Shown here in pieces: positions 30,435 to 41,345 of a DNA stretch of 64,000 nt. Source of the stretch: Halomonas sp. H10-9-1 (GTDB lineage Bacteria; Pseudomonadota; Gammaproteobacteria; Pseudomonadales; Halomonadaceae). The stretch is taken from contig NZ_JAMSHO010000001.1 in assembly GCF_040147005.1 (NCBI RefSeq), positions 1,426,001 through 1,490,000 on the forward strand, written 5' to 3'. Numbering within the stretch: position 1 is the first letter of the stretch; the number at the start of each line of letters is the position of its first letter. The notes under the pieces are model-generated. The model was given only the letters and a program-made list of their open reading frames with translations, was not told where the DNA came from and ran no database searches. The position numbers and the translations under genes were made by a program.

Positions 30435-32152
30435 GTAGCGAGGTTCGCAGCGGCGTCTCGCCGCGCCGACCGCCGCCCGGCGCGCCCATGGGGCGGCTGC
30501 GCTATGCCGTGATGCTGGGGCTGGTGCTTCTCGGGTTGGGCTTGCTGGTGGGACGGGTGGTGATCCTGCATGTGGTCGACCGTCCCTTCCTCCAGGGGCA
30601 GGGCGACGCCCGCACGCTGCGCACCGACGCGCTGCCCGCCCACCGTGGGATGATCGCCGACCGCCACGGCGAGCCGCTGGCCATCTCCACTCCGGTGGTG
30701 ACCCTGTGGGCCAATCCCCAGGATGTGCCCGACGACCCCATTCTGCGCGTCCAGTTGGCCACGGCGCTGGGCATGGACCTGGAGGCCTTGAACGAGCGAC
30801 TGGCGCGCTATGCCGAACGCGAGTTCATGTATCTGCGCCGGCAGCTGACCCCCGAGGCGGCCCAGCGGGTCCTTGACCTGCGCGTGCCCGGTGTCTACGG
30901 CCAGGACGAGTACAAGCGCTACTACCCGGCCGGCGAGGTGGCCGCCCAACTGCTGGGCGTGACCAACGTCGATGATGTGGGCCAGGAGGGGCTCGAGCTC
31001 GCCTACCAGCCCTACCTGGCGGGCACCCCCGGGCTGCGGCGCGTGCTCAAGGATCGCCGCGGGCGCTTGGTGCGTGACCTCGAGGTGCTGCGCGAGGCCA
31101 AGCCCGGTGGCGAGCTGACGCTGGCCATCGACCAGCGTCTCCAGTACATGGCCTATCGCGAGCTCAAGGCCGCGGTGGCCGAACACGATGCCGACGGTGG
31201 CGTGGTGGTGATGCTGGACGCCCGCACTGGCGAGGTGCTGGCCATGGCCAACCAGCCCTCCTATAACCCTAACAACCGTGCCGGCCTCGACCCCCAGGGG
31301 CTGCGCAACCGTGCCATCGTCGACCCCTACGAGCCCGGTTCGGTGGTCAAGCCGCTGGCCATGGCGGCGATGCTCGATGCCGGTGACCTGTCTCCCGCCA
31401 CCGTGGTGGATACCTCCCCCGGCTGGATGCGCATCGACCGCTTCACCATCCGTGATGTTCGCAACTACGGCGAGCTCGACCTCGCCGGTATCCTCGGGAA
31501 GTCCTCCAACATCGGTATGTCCAAGCTGGTGCTGCGCTACGACGAGCCGGTGGTGCCCCAGCTCTACCGCCGCCTGGGCTTCGGCCAGGCACCCGGTACC
31601 GGCTTTCCCGGCGAGGCGACCGGGGAGGTGCCGGCTCCGGTGCGCTGGTCGAGCAGCCAGTGGGCGGCACTCTCCTACGGCTACGGGCTCTCGGTCACGC
31701 CGCTGCAGCTGGCCAGTGCCTTCACCGCCATCGCCAACCAGGGGCGCCTGCTGCCGCCATCGCTGCTGCGCCTGGACGAACCCGTCGTGGGGGAGCAGGT
31801 CATCTCGCCTGAGGTCGCCCGTCAGGTGCTGGCTATGATGGATGAGGTCGTCGCGCCGGGTACCGGGGCCCGGCGAGCCGAGGTGCCGGGCTATCGGGTC
31901 GCCGGCAAGACCGGCACGGTGCGCAAGACCGGCGCCGGCGGCTACCAGGCAAATGCCTATCGCGGCTTCTTCGTGGGCATTGCCCCGGTCAGCAACCCGC
32001 GCATCGTGGCGGTGGTGATGATCGACCACCCGCGCGGCGACTCCTATTATGGTGGGGCGGTGGCGGCACCAGTGTTCTCGCGGGTCGCCGGCAGCGCCCT
32101 GCGCCTGCTCGATGTGCCCCCCGACCAGCGTCACGTCCCGGAGGCCGAATGA
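30431..32152 (+). CDS. ftsI: Septal peptidoglycan transpeptidase FtsI (PBP3)
   Basis: The 573-residue class B penicillin-binding protein has one N-terminal transmembrane helix (about 25-48), a pedestal domain and a transpeptidase domain. Active-site motifs are S304-V-V-K307, S358-S-N360 and K493-T-G-T496. It crosslinks septal peptidoglycan with FtsW and is the target of aztreonam-type beta-lactams. The start overlaps ftsL by four bases. Confidence 0.97.
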   Translation: MSSEVRSGVSPRRPPPGAPMGRLRYAVMLGLVLLGLGLLVGRVVILHVVDRPFLQGQGDARTLRTDALPAHRGMIADRHGEPLAISTPVVTLWANPQDVPDDPILRVQLATALGMDLEALNERLARYAEREFMYLRRQLTPEAAQRVLDLRVPGVYGQDEYKRYYPAGEVAAQLLGVTNVDDVGQEGLELAYQPYLAGTPGLRRVLKDRRGRLVRDLEVLREAKPGGELTLAIDQRLQYMAYRELKAAVAEHDADGGVVVMLDARTGEVLAMANQPSYNPNNRAGLDPQGLRNRAIVDPYEPGSVVKPLAMAAMLDAGDLSPATVVDTSPGWMRIDRFTIRDVRNYGELDLAGILGKSSNIGMSKLVLRYDEPVVPQLYRRLGFGQAPGTGFPGEATGEVPAPVRWSSSQWAALSYGYGLSVTPLQLASAFTAIANQGRLLPPSLLRLDEPVVGEQVISPEVARQVLAMMDEVVAPGTGARRAEVPGYRVAGKTGTVRKTGAGGYQANAYRGFFVGIAPVSNPRIVAVVMIDHPRGDSYYGGAVAAPVFSRVAGSALRLLDVPPDQRHVPEAE

Positions 32153-32195
32153 GCGAGCCCCTCCCGCCAACCGACCGCCTGAAGCGAGTCCCGTC

Positions 32196-33701
32196 ATGTC
32201 GATAGCACTGTCCCGCCTGGACGCCACCCTGTCGCGACTCTGGCCCGATCGCGAGTTCGTCACGCATGGCGGGGGGGAGACCCGCCTACAGACCGACAGC
32301 CGGCGGGTGGCAGCGGGCGATGTGTTCGTCGCGGTGCCCGGGGTGACGGTGGACGGGCGCGACTTCATCGACACGGCCTTGGCCGGGGGCGCGGCGCGGG
32401 TGCTGTGCCACTCGGGGGATGGCCGTGGCTGCCCCGATGACCCGCGGGTGGTGCCGTTGGCGGGGCTGCGCGAGCGGCTGGGGGACCTCGGGCGCATGCT
32501 CTATGGCGTACCCGAGTCCCTGGAGCTGATCGGCGTTACCGGTACCAACGGCAAGAGCTCGGTGACCCATTACATCGCCGAGCTGAGCCAGGCGCTGGGC
32601 GTCGATGCCGCGGTGATCGGCACCCTGGGCCATGGTCGCCCCGGCGAACTGGTCGACGCCGGCCTGACGACGCCGGGTCCCCTGGCGCTGCAGGCCTCGC
32701 TCGCCGCGCTCGCCGGTGACGGCGTCACCCGGGTAGCCATGGAAGTCTCCTCCCATGCCCTGGAGCAGGGGCGCCTCGCGGGCTGTCGGGTGCAGGCCGC
32801 GGTCTTCACCAACCTGACTCGTGACCACCTCGACTACCATGGCAGCATGGCCGCCTATGCCGCCGCCAAGGCGCGGCTGTTCCGGCGTGCCGAGCTCGAA
32901 CTCGCCGTGGTCAATGGCGACGATTCCCTGGCCCGGCTGATGCTGGCCGGACTGCCAGCCGGCGTGCGGGTGCTGGCCACTGGGCAGGCTGAGGCGGTGA
33001 CCCTGCGGGTGCTGGAGCGCTTCCCCCATGCCACCGGACAGCGGGCCCTGGTCGCCACCCCCGGGGGCGAGCGAGAGCTGTCGCTGCCGCTGGTGGGGCG
33101 CTTCAACCTCGACAATGTGCTGCTGGCCATGGCCACGCTGCGCGGCCTGGGGCATGACCTCGCGGCGCTGTTCGAGGCGGCGGCGCACCTGGCGCCGGTG
33201 CCGGGGCGCATGGAGATCCTGGCGCGGCCCGGGACACCCACGGTGGTGATCGACTATGCCCATACCCCGGATGCTCTGGACAATGCCCTGGCAGCGCTGC
33301 GTGACCACCTGCCGGGGCGCGGCCACCTATGGTGCCTGTTCGGCTGTGGCGGCGATCGCGATCCCGGCAAGCGGGCGCCCATGGCCGCCGCCGCCGAGCG
33401 CCATGCCGATCGCCTGGTGCTCACCGACGACAATCCACGCAGCGAGGATCCCGGAGCCATCCGCGCGCAGATGCTGACCGGGCTGAGCCAAGCGGCTCGC
33501 GAGCGAGCCTGGGATATCGGCGGCCGTGCTGCGGCCATCCGCCGTACCCTGGCCGAGGCGGGTCCCGACGATGTGGTGCTGATCGCCGGCAAGGGGCATG
33601 AGAACTACCAGGAGATCGCCGGCGTGCGTCACCCCTTCGACGACCGCGAGGTGGCCGAGCAGGCGCTGGCGGCTCGCGGCAAGGGGGAGGGAGCGCCATG
33701 A
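32196..33701 (+). CDS. murE: UDP-MurNAc-tripeptide ligase MurE (meso-diaminopimelate-adding)
   Basis: The 501-residue Mur ligase has the ATP-binding loop GTNGKSS (116-122). The DNPR motif (412-415) marks enzymes that add meso-diaminopimelate and not lysine, so the cell wall is the normal Gram-negative type. The start MSIALSRLDATLSRLWP is 43 bases after ftsI; the ATG overlapping the ftsI stop is in another frame and soon ends. The stop overlaps murF. Confidence 0.96.
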   Translation: MSIALSRLDATLSRLWPDREFVTHGGGETRLQTDSRRVAAGDVFVAVPGVTVDGRDFIDTALAGGAARVLCHSGDGRGCPDDPRVVPLAGLRERLGDLGRMLYGVPESLELIGVTGTNGKSSVTHYIAELSQALGVDAAVIGTLGHGRPGELVDAGLTTPGPLALQASLAALAGDGVTRVAMEVSSHALEQGRLAGCRVQAAVFTNLTRDHLDYHGSMAAYAAAKARLFRRAELELAVVNGDDSLARLMLAGLPAGVRVLATGQAEAVTLRVLERFPHATGQRALVATPGGERELSLPLVGRFNLDNVLLAMATLRGLGHDLAALFEAAAHLAPVPGRMEILARPGTPTVVIDYAHTPDALDNALAALRDHLPGRGHLWCLFGCGGDRDPGKRAPMAAAAERHADRLVLTDDNPRSEDPGAIRAQMLTGLSQAARERAWDIGGRAAAIRRTLAEAGPDDVVLIAGKGHENYQEIAGVRHPFDDREVAEQALAARGKGEGAP

Positions 33702-35065
33702 GCCGCTGCGGGCTGTCCAGCCTGGCCGAGGTGGCCGAGGCCCTGGGGGTCGCCACCCCGGCCGATGACCTGCCGGTCGGGGCGATCGTTACCGATACCC
33801 GCAGGGTGTCGGCGGGGGCGCTCTTCGTCGCCCTGCGCGGCGCGCGCTTCGATGCCCATGACTTCCTCGCCGAGGCTCGCGAGGCGGGGGCCGTGGCCGC
33901 CGTGGTCGCGGAAGCGGTGGATGACCCGTTGCCCCAACTGGTGGTGGCCGATACCCGTCTCGCCCTGGGGCTGCTGGGCCGGGCTCGCCGTCGCGTCTGG
34001 GGTGGCCCGGTGGTAGCGGTCACCGGCAATAGCGGCAAGACCACCGTCAAGGAGCTGCTGGCCGCGATCCTCGGCCGGCAGGGGGCGACCCTGGCCACCC
34101 GTGGCAACCTCAACAACGACTACGGGGCGCCGTTGACCCTGCTCGAACTGACCCCGGACCACCGTCAGGCGGTGGTGGAACTGGGGGCCAACCATCTGGG
34201 CGGGATCGCCTGGACGGTGAGCCTGGCCGAGCCTCGAGTGGCCCTGATCACCAATGTCACCGGCGCCCATGTCGGCGAGTTCGGGGGCATGGGACAGATC
34301 GCCCAGGCCAAGGCGGAGATCCTCGCTGGCCTGCCCGCGGACGGCGTGGCGGTGCTCAACCGCGACGATGCCTACTTCGCCACCTGGAGCCGGCTGGCCG
34401 CCCCACGGGAGGTGCTCGACTTCGGGCTGACCGAGGGCGCCAGGGTCACGGCGCGCTCACTGGTCGCCGATGCCCTCGGGCGTTATGCTTTCTCGCTGGT
34501 CGTCGATGACCGCGAGGTCGGCCATGTCAGGCTGCGGCTGATGGGGCGCCACAGCGTGGCCAATGCCCTGGCCGCGGCGGCCGCGGCGCTGGCCATGGGG
34601 GCCTCCGCCAGCGCCCTGCTGGCAGGCCTCGCGGCGGTCGAGCCGATGGCCGGTCGCCAGGCCGTGGTGGCGGGCATCCGCGCCACGCGCATCATCGATG
34701 ATACCTATAACGCCAACCCCGGTGCAGTGAAGGCCGCACTCGAGCTGCTGGGCAGCCTGCCCGCGCCTCGCTGGTGCCTGCTGGGCGCCATGGGAGAGTT
34801 GGGAGAGGCGTCCGCGGCGCTGCATGCCGAGATCGGGCGCCATGCACGGGAATTGGGGATCGACTTCCTGGGCACCCTTGGCGAGGCGGCACGCCCCGCC
34901 AGCCAGGCCTTCGGTGAAGGCGGGTGCCATTTCAACGGCCGCGAGGCGCTGCTGCGCCATGCGCTGGACCATCTTCCCCCCGGCGCCAGCGTGCTGGTCA
35001 AGGGGTCGCGGAGTGTCGCCATGGAGCAGGTGGTGGCGGCACTGCGCGAGGACACAACACGGTGA
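33698..35065 (+). CDS. murF: UDP-MurNAc-tripeptide-D-alanyl-D-alanine ligase MurF
   Basis: The 455-residue Mur ligase has the ATP loop VTGNSGKTTVKELL and the central motif ANPGAVKAAL around residue 345. It adds D-Ala-D-Ala to make the UDP-MurNAc pentapeptide. It overlaps murE by four bases and precedes mraY by nine. Confidence 0.96.
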   Translation: MSRCGLSSLAEVAEALGVATPADDLPVGAIVTDTRRVSAGALFVALRGARFDAHDFLAEAREAGAVAAVVAEAVDDPLPQLVVADTRLALGLLGRARRRVWGGPVVAVTGNSGKTTVKELLAAILGRQGATLATRGNLNNDYGAPLTLLELTPDHRQAVVELGANHLGGIAWTVSLAEPRVALITNVTGAHVGEFGGMGQIAQAKAEILAGLPADGVAVLNRDDAYFATWSRLAAPREVLDFGLTEGARVTARSLVADALGRYAFSLVVDDREVGHVRLRLMGRHSVANALAAAAAALAMGASASALLAGLAAVEPMAGRQAVVAGIRATRIIDDTYNANPGAVKAALELLGSLPAPRWCLLGAMGELGEASAALHAEIGRHARELGIDFLGTLGEAARPASQAFGEGGCHFNGREALLRHALDHLPPGASVLVKGSRSVAMEQVVAALREDTTR

Positions 35066-35074
35066 ACGTGATAC

Positions 35075-36157
35075 ATGCTTCTCTATCTGGCTGAATTTCT
35101 GGCGCAGTACTTCAGAGCCTTCAACGTCTTCGAGTACCTCACGTTGAGGATGATCCTGGCCACCATCACTGCTCTGGTACTCTGCCTGTGGCTCGGCCCG
35201 GTGATGATCCGCCGCCTGGTCGAGGGACAGATCGGCCAGGCGGTGCGCGACGATGGTCCACAATCGCACCTCTCCAAGGCGGGTACCCCGACCATGGGGG
35301 GGGCCATGATCCTGATGGCCATCGCCGTGAGCACCCTGCTGTGGGGGGACCTGGCCAACCACTACGTCTGGATCGTGCTGGCCGTGACCCTGGGCTTCGG
35401 TGCCATCGGCTGGGTGGACGATTACCGCAAGGTGGTGGAGAAGAACCCGCGCGGGCTGCCGGCGCGCTGGAAGTATCTCTGGCAGTCGGTGGTCGGCCTG
35501 GCGGCGGCGGTGCTGCTCTATGCCACCGCCGCCTCGCCGGTGGAGACCAGCCTGATCGTGCCGCTGTTCAAGGAGTTCGTGCTGCCGCTGGGGCTCTTCT
35601 ACGTGGTGCTGGCCTACCTGGTGATCGTCGGCAGCTCCAACGCCGTCAACCTCACCGACGGCCTCGATGGCCTGGCGATCATGCCCACCGTGCTGGTGGC
35701 CATGGGGCTGGGTATCTTCGCCTATGCCAGCGGCAATGCGGTGTTTGCCGAGTACCTGCAGATCCCGGGGATTCCCGGAGCGGGTGAGCTCGCCGTGTTC
35801 TGTGCCACCATCGCCGGTGCCGGCCTGGGCTTTTTGTGGTTCAACACCTATCCGGCCCAAGTGTTCATGGGCGATGTGGGAGCGCTGGCCCTCGGCGCGG
35901 CCCTCGGCGTGGTGGCGGTGATCGTGCGCCAGGAGATCGTGCTGTTCATCATGGGCGGGATCTTCGTGATGGAGACCGTCTCGGTGATCCTGCAGGTGGC
36001 GTCCTACAAGCTCACCGGTCGGCGCATCTTCCGCATGGCGCCGCTGCACCACCATTACGAGCTCAAGGGCTGGCCGGAGCCGCGGGTCATCGTGCGCTTC
36101 TGGATCATCACCGTGGTGCTGGTGCTGATCGGCCTGGCCACCCTCAAGGTGCGTTGA
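35075..36157 (+). CDS. mraY: Phospho-MurNAc-pentapeptide translocase MraY
   Basis: The 360-residue enzyme has about ten transmembrane helices. The cytoplasmic catalytic motifs are visible: GTPTMGG with the lipid-binding region, the Asp pair in WVDDYRK, and NLTDGLDGL. It transfers phospho-MurNAc-pentapeptide to undecaprenyl phosphate, making lipid I. The C-terminal [13 protein letters not shown] motif is complete. The stop overlaps murD (TGATG). Confidence 0.97.
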   Translation: MLLYLAEFLAQYFRAFNVFEYLTLRMILATITALVLCLWLGPVMIRRLVEGQIGQAVRDDGPQSHLSKAGTPTMGGAMILMAIAVSTLLWGDLANHYVWIVLAVTLGFGAIGWVDDYRKVVEKNPRGLPARWKYLWQSVVGLAAAVLLYATAASPVETSLIVPLFKEFVLPLGLFYVVLAYLVIVGSSNAVNLTDGLDGLAIMPTVLVAMGLGIFAYASGNAVFAEYLQIPGIPGAGELAVFCATIAGAGLGFLWFNTYPAQVFMGDVGALALGAALGVVAVIVRQEIVLFIMGGIFVMETVSVILQVASYKLTGRRIFRMAPLHHHYELKGWPEPRVIVRFWIITVVLVLIGLATLKVR

Positions 36158-37569
36158 TGGAGCGCGATGCCAGCGCCACGCAAGTGGCCGTCATCCCGGT
36201 GCCCCCCGGCACCACCCTGGTGGTAGGGCTGGGGCTATCGGGGCGTGCGATCTGCCGCCATCTGGCGCGCCGCGGCGTGCCCTTCATGGTCGCCGACACT
36301 CGCCAGGCACCGCCCGGACTCGACGACTTTCGCGCTACTCATCCCGGCGTCGTGGTGCACCTCGGTCCCCTCGAGGCGCTCGACCTCGAGGCGGCCGAGG
36401 AGGTGGTGCTGAGTCCTGGCATCGACCCGCATGCGCCGGGGCTCGCGGCCATGGCCGGCCGGGTCAACCCCGCCACCGGCGAGCCGCGGCTGGTCGGAGA
36501 AATCGCGCTGTTCGTGCGGGCGGCGCAAGCACCCATCGTCGCCATCACCGGCTCCAATGCCAAGTCCACCGTGACCACCCTGGTCGGCGAGATGGCCCGG
36601 GAAGCGGGGGTCAGGGTGGCCGTGGGCGGCAATCTCGGCACCCCCGCCCTGGACCTCCTCGACGAAGTGCCCGACGCCGGCCTCTTCGTGCTGGAGCTCT
36701 CCAGCTTCCAGCTCGAGACGACGCCGCGGCTGGGCGCCGAGTGCGCACTCTTCCTGAATCTCTCCGAGGACCACCTGGACCGCCATGGCGACATGGCCGG
36801 CTACCGGGCCGCCAAGCTCGCCATCTTCCGTGGTGCCCGTCATGCCGTGGTCAATGCCGACGACGCCCTGACCTGGCCGGCGGACGAGGTGCCTGCCATA
36901 GACCGCTTCACCAGCGGGCAGCCGCAGGGCGACGACTGGGGCGTGGCCGGCCGCGCCGATGGTGACTGGCTGATGCATGGCGAGTCGCCGTTGATGCCGG
37001 TCGCCGCCATGCGCCTGGCCGGTCGTCACCACCAGGCCAATGCCCTGGCCGCCCTGGCCATGGGCCATCGACTCGGCTTTCCGCTGGCCGCCATGCGGGC
37101 GGTGCTCGAACGCTTCCCGGGGCTGCCCCATCGCAGCGAGCTGGTCGCCGAGGCGGGCGGCGTGCGCTGGATCAACGACTCCAAAGGCACCAACGTCGGC
37201 GCGACCCTGGCGGCCATCGCCGGGCTCGGGCCGACCCTCGAGGGCCGGCTGGTCCTGCTGGCCGGTGGCGTGGGCAAGGGCGCCGACTTCACGCCCCTGG
37301 CCGAGCCTCTGGCGCGCTTCGGCCGCGAGGCGATCCTGTTCGGCGCCGATGCCGGCCGCCTCGAGGCGGCCCTCGCCGGGCGATTGCCGATCACCCGGGT
37401 CGCCGATCTGGCCACGGCCCTGGCGCGGGCCGCGACCATCGCCGAGCCGGGCGACGCGGTACTGCTCTCGCCGGCCTGTGCCAGTCTCGATCAGTTCGCC
37501 AACTATCAGGCGCGCGGCGACGCCTTTCGCGACTGGGTCCACCACCACCTGGCGCAGGAGGGGACATGA
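36157..37569 (+). CDS. murD: UDP-MurNAc-L-alanine:D-glutamate ligase MurD
   Basis: The 470-residue Mur ligase has a Rossmann-like N-terminal domain (LVVGLGLSGRAICRHLARRG), ATP loop TGSNAKSTVTTLV and C-terminal WINDSKGTNVGAT. It adds D-glutamate to UDP-MurNAc-L-Ala. An N-terminal extension of about 18 residues precedes the Rossmann glycine loop. It overlaps mraY and ftsW. Confidence 0.96.
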   Translation: MERDASATQVAVIPVPPGTTLVVGLGLSGRAICRHLARRGVPFMVADTRQAPPGLDDFRATHPGVVVHLGPLEALDLEAAEEVVLSPGIDPHAPGLAAMAGRVNPATGEPRLVGEIALFVRAAQAPIVAITGSNAKSTVTTLVGEMAREAGVRVAVGGNLGTPALDLLDEVPDAGLFVLELSSFQLETTPRLGAECALFLNLSEDHLDRHGDMAGYRAAKLAIFRGARHAVVNADDALTWPADEVPAIDRFTSGQPQGDDWGVAGRADGDWLMHGESPLMPVAAMRLAGRHHQANALAALAMGHRLGFPLAAMRAVLERFPGLPHRSELVAEAGGVRWINDSKGTNVGATLAAIAGLGPTLEGRLVLLAGGVGKGADFTPLAEPLARFGREAILFGADAGRLEAALAGRLPITRVADLATALARAATIAEPGDAVLLSPACASLDQFANYQARGDAFRDWVHHHLAQEGT

Positions 37570-38789
37570 GCCGCCTGACAAGACTCCGCGAGGGACTCTC
37601 GACCCGCGACCACCCCGTCGATGGCTGGCTGCTGGTGGCCGCCCTGGCACTGCTGCTGGTCGGCTGGGTCATGGTCACTTCCGCCTCCACCGGCGTGGCG
37701 GCGAGCCTGACCGGCAACCCCTGGTACTTCAGCATTCGTCACGGCATCTTCCTGCTGGTGGCGATCACGGTGGCGACCGGCGTGTTGCGCGTGCCGCTGG
37801 GCTGGTGGCGGGCCAACGGCCCCCTGCTGCTGCTGCTGGGGATAGTGCTGCTGGTGCTGGTCCTGCTGGTCGGGCGTGAGGTCAATGGCAGCAAGCGCTG
37901 GCTGGCGATCCCCGGGGTGCCCTTCAATGTCCAGGCCTCCGAGTTCGCCAAACTGTTCCTGATCGTCTATCTGGCAGGCTACCTGGAGCGCTTCCTGCCC
38001 CAGGTGCGTCGCCATTGGGGGGCCTTCCTGCGTCCGCTGATGGTGCTTGGCCTGTTCGGGGGCCTGCTGATCCTGGAGCCCGACTACGGCGCCGTGGTGG
38101 TGATGACCGGTTGCGTGATGGGCATGTTGCTGATGGCCGGGGCGCCCTGGGGGCGCTTCCTGCTGCTGGCGCTGCTGGTGGCGGTGGGGGGTGCCCTGCT
38201 GGCCATCGCCGAGCCCTACCGGTTGGCGCGGCTGACCAGCTTCGTCGACCCCTGGGCCGATCAGTTCGCCAGCGGCTACCAGCTGACCCAGGCGCTCATC
38301 GCCTTCGGTCGTGGGGGCTGGCTGGGGGTGGGGCTGGGCAACAGCGTCCAGAAACTCTTCTACCTGCCCGAAGCGCACACCGACTTCGTTTTTGCCGTGC
38401 TGGCCGAAGAGCTGGGGCTGCTGGGCGCGGCCTGCGTCATCGGCCTTTTCGCCCTGCTGGTATGGCGTGCCATGGCGGTGGGGCGTCGCGCCGAGCTGGC
38501 GGGGCGCTCATTCTCCGCGTACCTGAGCTATGGCATCGCGCTGGTGATCGGCGCCCAGGCCTTCATCAATATCGCGGTGAGCAGCGGCATGCTGCCCACC
38601 AAGGGCCTGACCCTGCCGCTGCTCAGCTATGGCGGCTCCAGCCTGCTGGTATGTACCTGCATGGTGGCGATGCTGCTGCGCGTCGATATCGAGACGCGGC
38701 GCGAACAGGGGCGCCGCTCCCCGGCGGCCCCTCGTCCGGTGGCGGCTGCCGGTCCGTCCACGCTGGCCAGACAAGGAGTCGAGCCATGA
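37566..38789 (+). CDS. ftsW: Septal peptidoglycan glycosyltransferase FtsW
   Basis: The 407-residue SEDS protein has about ten transmembrane helices and the family motifs NGSKRWLAIPG, EPDYG (with the catalytic-region Asp), PEAHTDFVFAVLAEELG and PLLSYGGSS. It polymerises lipid II at the septum together with FtsI. The C-terminal cytoplasmic tail is Arg/Pro/Ala-rich. It overlaps murD and murG by four bases each. Confidence 0.97.
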   Translation: MSRLTRLREGLSTRDHPVDGWLLVAALALLLVGWVMVTSASTGVAASLTGNPWYFSIRHGIFLLVAITVATGVLRVPLGWWRANGPLLLLLGIVLLVLVLLVGREVNGSKRWLAIPGVPFNVQASEFAKLFLIVYLAGYLERFLPQVRRHWGAFLRPLMVLGLFGGLLILEPDYGAVVVMTGCVMGMLLMAGAPWGRFLLLALLVAVGGALLAIAEPYRLARLTSFVDPWADQFASGYQLTQALIAFGRGGWLGVGLGNSVQKLFYLPEAHTDFVFAVLAEELGLLGAACVIGLFALLVWRAMAVGRRAELAGRSFSAYLSYGIALVIGAQAFINIAVSSGMLPTKGLTLPLLSYGGSSLLVCTCMVAMLLRVDIETRREQGRRSPAAPRPVAAAGPSTLARQGVEP

Positions 38790-39874
38790 GCGAATCCACT
38801 CCCCGCCGGGCCCTGATCATGGCCGGCGGCACCGGTGGCCATGTGATCCCCGCACTCTCCCTGGCCCGCGGCCTGCAGGCCCGCGGCGTGGAGGTCGCCT
38901 GGCTGGGCAGCCCGCGGGGCATCGAGAACCGGCTGGTGCCCGAGGCGGGCATTCCCCTCCAGCGCATCGCGGTGGCCGGTCTGCGCGGCAACGGCGCGGC
39001 CGGCTGGCTGTTGGCCCCCTTCAACCTGACCCGGGCGGTATGGCAGGCCTGGCGGGTCATCCGCGAGTTCGACCCCCAGTTGGTGGTGGGGCTCGGTGGC
39101 TTTGCCAGCGGTCCCGGTGGGCTCGCCGCCTGGCTGTCGCGGCGCCCGCTGGTGATCCACGAGCAGAACGCCGTGGCCGGGCTCACCAATCGTGCCCTGG
39201 CGCGCCTGGCGCGGCGGGTCTATGCGGCCTTTCCCCAGGCCTTCCAGGGCCGTGGCGAGGTGATCGGCAATCCGGTGCGCGATGCCATCGCGGCCCTGGG
39301 CGAGGCCCCGCGTGGCGCCGCCGAGATGGCCGGGCGTCCACTGCGTCTGCTGGTGGTCGGGGGTTCCCTGGGGGCCCAGGCATTGAATGAGGGCCTGCCG
39401 GCGGCCCTGGCCCGGCTGCCCGAGGAACTCAGGCCCGAGGTTCGCCACCAGGCGGGGCGCGACAAGGATGCCGCGACCCGCGACGCCTATGCACGGCAGG
39501 GCGTCGGCGCGGAGGTCACAGCCTTTATCGACGACATGGCCTCCGCCTATGCCTGGGCCGACCTGGTGGTGTGCCGGGCCGGCGCCCTGACCGTGGCGGA
39601 GCTCGCCGCCGCGGCGAAGCCGGCGCTGTTCGTGCCCTTCCCGCATGCCGTCGACGATCATCAGACCGCCAACGCCAGGGCGCTGGTGGAGGAGGGCGCA
39701 GCCGAGCTGCTGCCCCAGAGAGAACTCAGCGCGGCGACGCTGGCCGATCGGCTGGCGGCGCTGCTCGACCCCGACACCCTCGCCACCATGGTATCGCGGG
39801 CCCGCGCCTGCGCCCATCTCGACGCCGTCGAGCGCCTGGTGGCCGGCTGCATGGAGACAGGTTTTGAGCGATAG
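38786..39874 (+). CDS. murG: Lipid II synthase MurG
   Basis: The 362-residue GT-B glycosyltransferase has [14 protein letters not shown] near the N-terminus, [12 protein letters not shown], and the C-terminal nucleotide-sugar site with [20 protein letters not shown] (residues about 264-283). It adds GlcNAc to lipid I on the cytoplasmic face of the inner membrane. The ATG overlaps the ftsW stop, and AAGGAG precedes it. Confidence 0.97.
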   Translation: MSESTPRRALIMAGGTGGHVIPALSLARGLQARGVEVAWLGSPRGIENRLVPEAGIPLQRIAVAGLRGNGAAGWLLAPFNLTRAVWQAWRVIREFDPQLVVGLGGFASGPGGLAAWLSRRPLVIHEQNAVAGLTNRALARLARRVYAAFPQAFQGRGEVIGNPVRDAIAALGEAPRGAAEMAGRPLRLLVVGGSLGAQALNEGLPAALARLPEELRPEVRHQAGRDKDAATRDAYARQGVGAEVTAFIDDMASAYAWADLVVCRAGALTVAELAAAAKPALFVPFPHAVDDHQTANARALVEEGAAELLPQRELSAATLADRLAALLDPDTLATMVSRARACAHLDAVERLVAGCMETGFER

Positions 39875-39887
39875 CAGATCACACCCG

Positions 39888-41345
39888 ATGCCCGATCAGG
39901 CCGAGCCCACCCGCCATGGTCGCGGGCTGGGCATGCGCCGTATTCGCAACATCCACTTCGTGGGCATCGGCGGTGCCGGCATGTGCGGCATCGCCGAGGT
40001 ACTGGCCAACCAGGGCTACACCGTCAGCGGCAGCGACCTGCGCGAGTCGCCGGTGGTCGCCAGGCTGCGCCGCTGCGGGATCCAGGTGGCCATTGGTCAC
40101 GCCGCCGAGCATGTCGCCGGCGCCGACGTGGTGGTGGTCTCCACTGCGGTGGACGAGACCAACCCCGAGATCCTCTGGGCCCATGAGCATCGTGTGCCGG
40201 TGGTGCGGCGTGCCGAGATGCTTGCCGAGCTGATGCGTTTCCGCCACGGCATCGCCGTGGCCGGCACCCACGGCAAGACCACCACCACCAGCCTGACCGC
40301 GACGCTGCTAGGCGAGGGCGGCCTCGATCCCACCTTCGTGATCGGTGGCCGACTGACCAGCGCCGGGACCAACGCCCGGTTGGGAGTAGGCGACTACCTG
40401 GTGGCGGAGGCCGACGAGTCCGATGCCTCCTTCCTGCACCTGCAGCCCATGGTCTCCATCGTCACCAATATCGATGCCGACCACATGAGCACCTACGGCG
40501 GTGACTTCGAGAAGCTCAAGGGCACTTTCATCGAGTTCCTGCATAACCTGCCCTTCTATGGGCTGGCCATCCTGTGTATCGACGACGAGCACGTCCGCAG
40601 CCTGCTCGATCGCGTCAGTCGCCAGTTCGTCACCTACGGCTTCAGCGAGGATGCCGACTACCGCGTCGAGGCATTCGTCCAGGCCCGGGGCGAGGTGCGC
40701 TTCACCGCTCGGCGTCCCGGCGGACTGGCGCCCCTCGAGGTGAGGTTGGCGATGCCCGGCCGTCATAACGCCCTGAATGCCCTGGCTGCCATCGCCGTGG
40801 CCAGCGACGCCGGCGTGGATGACGACGCCATCCTGCGCGGCCTTGCCGGCTTCCAGGGGGTGGGGCGCCGCTTCCAGGTCCACGGTCACTTCCCGGCCCC
40901 GGGAGGCGAGGGCGAGGTGATGCTGGTGGACGACTATGGTCATCATCCCCGCGAGGTGGAGATGGTGATCCAGGCGGTGCGTGCCGGCTGGCCCGAGCGT
41001 CGCCTGGTGATGCTCTACCAGCCCCACCGCTACACGCGCACGCGTGACCTCTTCGAAGACTTCGTGCGGGTGCTGGGCGGGGTCGACACCCTGCTGCTGC
41101 TCGACGTCTACAGTGCGGGCGAGGCGGTGATTCCCGGGGCCGAGGGGCGCACCCTGACCGGCTCCATTCGCCAACGCGGCGCCGTCGACCCGATCTTCGT
41201 CCAGGACAAGACAGAGTTGCCTGAGCTGCTCGGCCGCGTGCTCAGGCCCGACGATATCCTGATCACTCAGGGGGCCGGTGATATCGGAGGGATCTCCCTG
41301 GCGCTGGCCGCGACGGCGCTGAGACTCGAGGAGGTGATGCTATGA
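39888..41345 (+). CDS. murC: UDP-N-acetylmuramate-L-alanine ligase MurC
   Basis: The 485-residue Mur ligase has [18 protein letters not shown] at the N-terminal UDP site and the ATP loop [12 protein letters not shown]. It adds the first L-alanine of the peptide stem. The ATG ([12 protein letters not shown]) gives the usual 15-residue lead; an in-frame TTG overlapping the murG stop could add eight residues and is better coupled. The stop overlaps ddl. Confidence 0.96.
   Translation: MPDQAEPTRHGRGLGMRRIRNIHFVGIGGAGMCGIAEVLANQGYTVSGSDLRESPVVARLRRCGIQVAIGHAAEHVAGADVVVVSTAVDETNPEILWAHEHRVPVVRRAEMLAELMRFRHGIAVAGTHGKTTTTSLTATLLGEGGLDPTFVIGGRLTSAGTNARLGVGDYLVAEADESDASFLHLQPMVSIVTNIDADHMSTYGGDFEKLKGTFIEFLHNLPFYGLAILCIDDEHVRSLLDRVSRQFVTYGFSEDADYRVEAFVQARGEVRFTARRPGGLAPLEVRLAMPGRHNALNALAAIAVASDAGVDDDAILRGLAGFQGVGRRFQVHGHFPAPGGEGEVMLVDDYGHHPREVEMVIQAVRAGWPERRLVMLYQPHRYTRTRDLFEDFVRVLGGVDTLLLLDVYSAGEAVIPGAEGRTLTGSIRQRGAVDPIFVQDKTELPELLGRVLRPDDILITQGAGDIGGISLALAATALRLEEVML

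Noticed and set aside
30317..32497. A 726-codon minus-strand frame over ftsI and murE
   Set aside because: It is a shadow of ftsI and the start of murE; both have all their active-site motifs.
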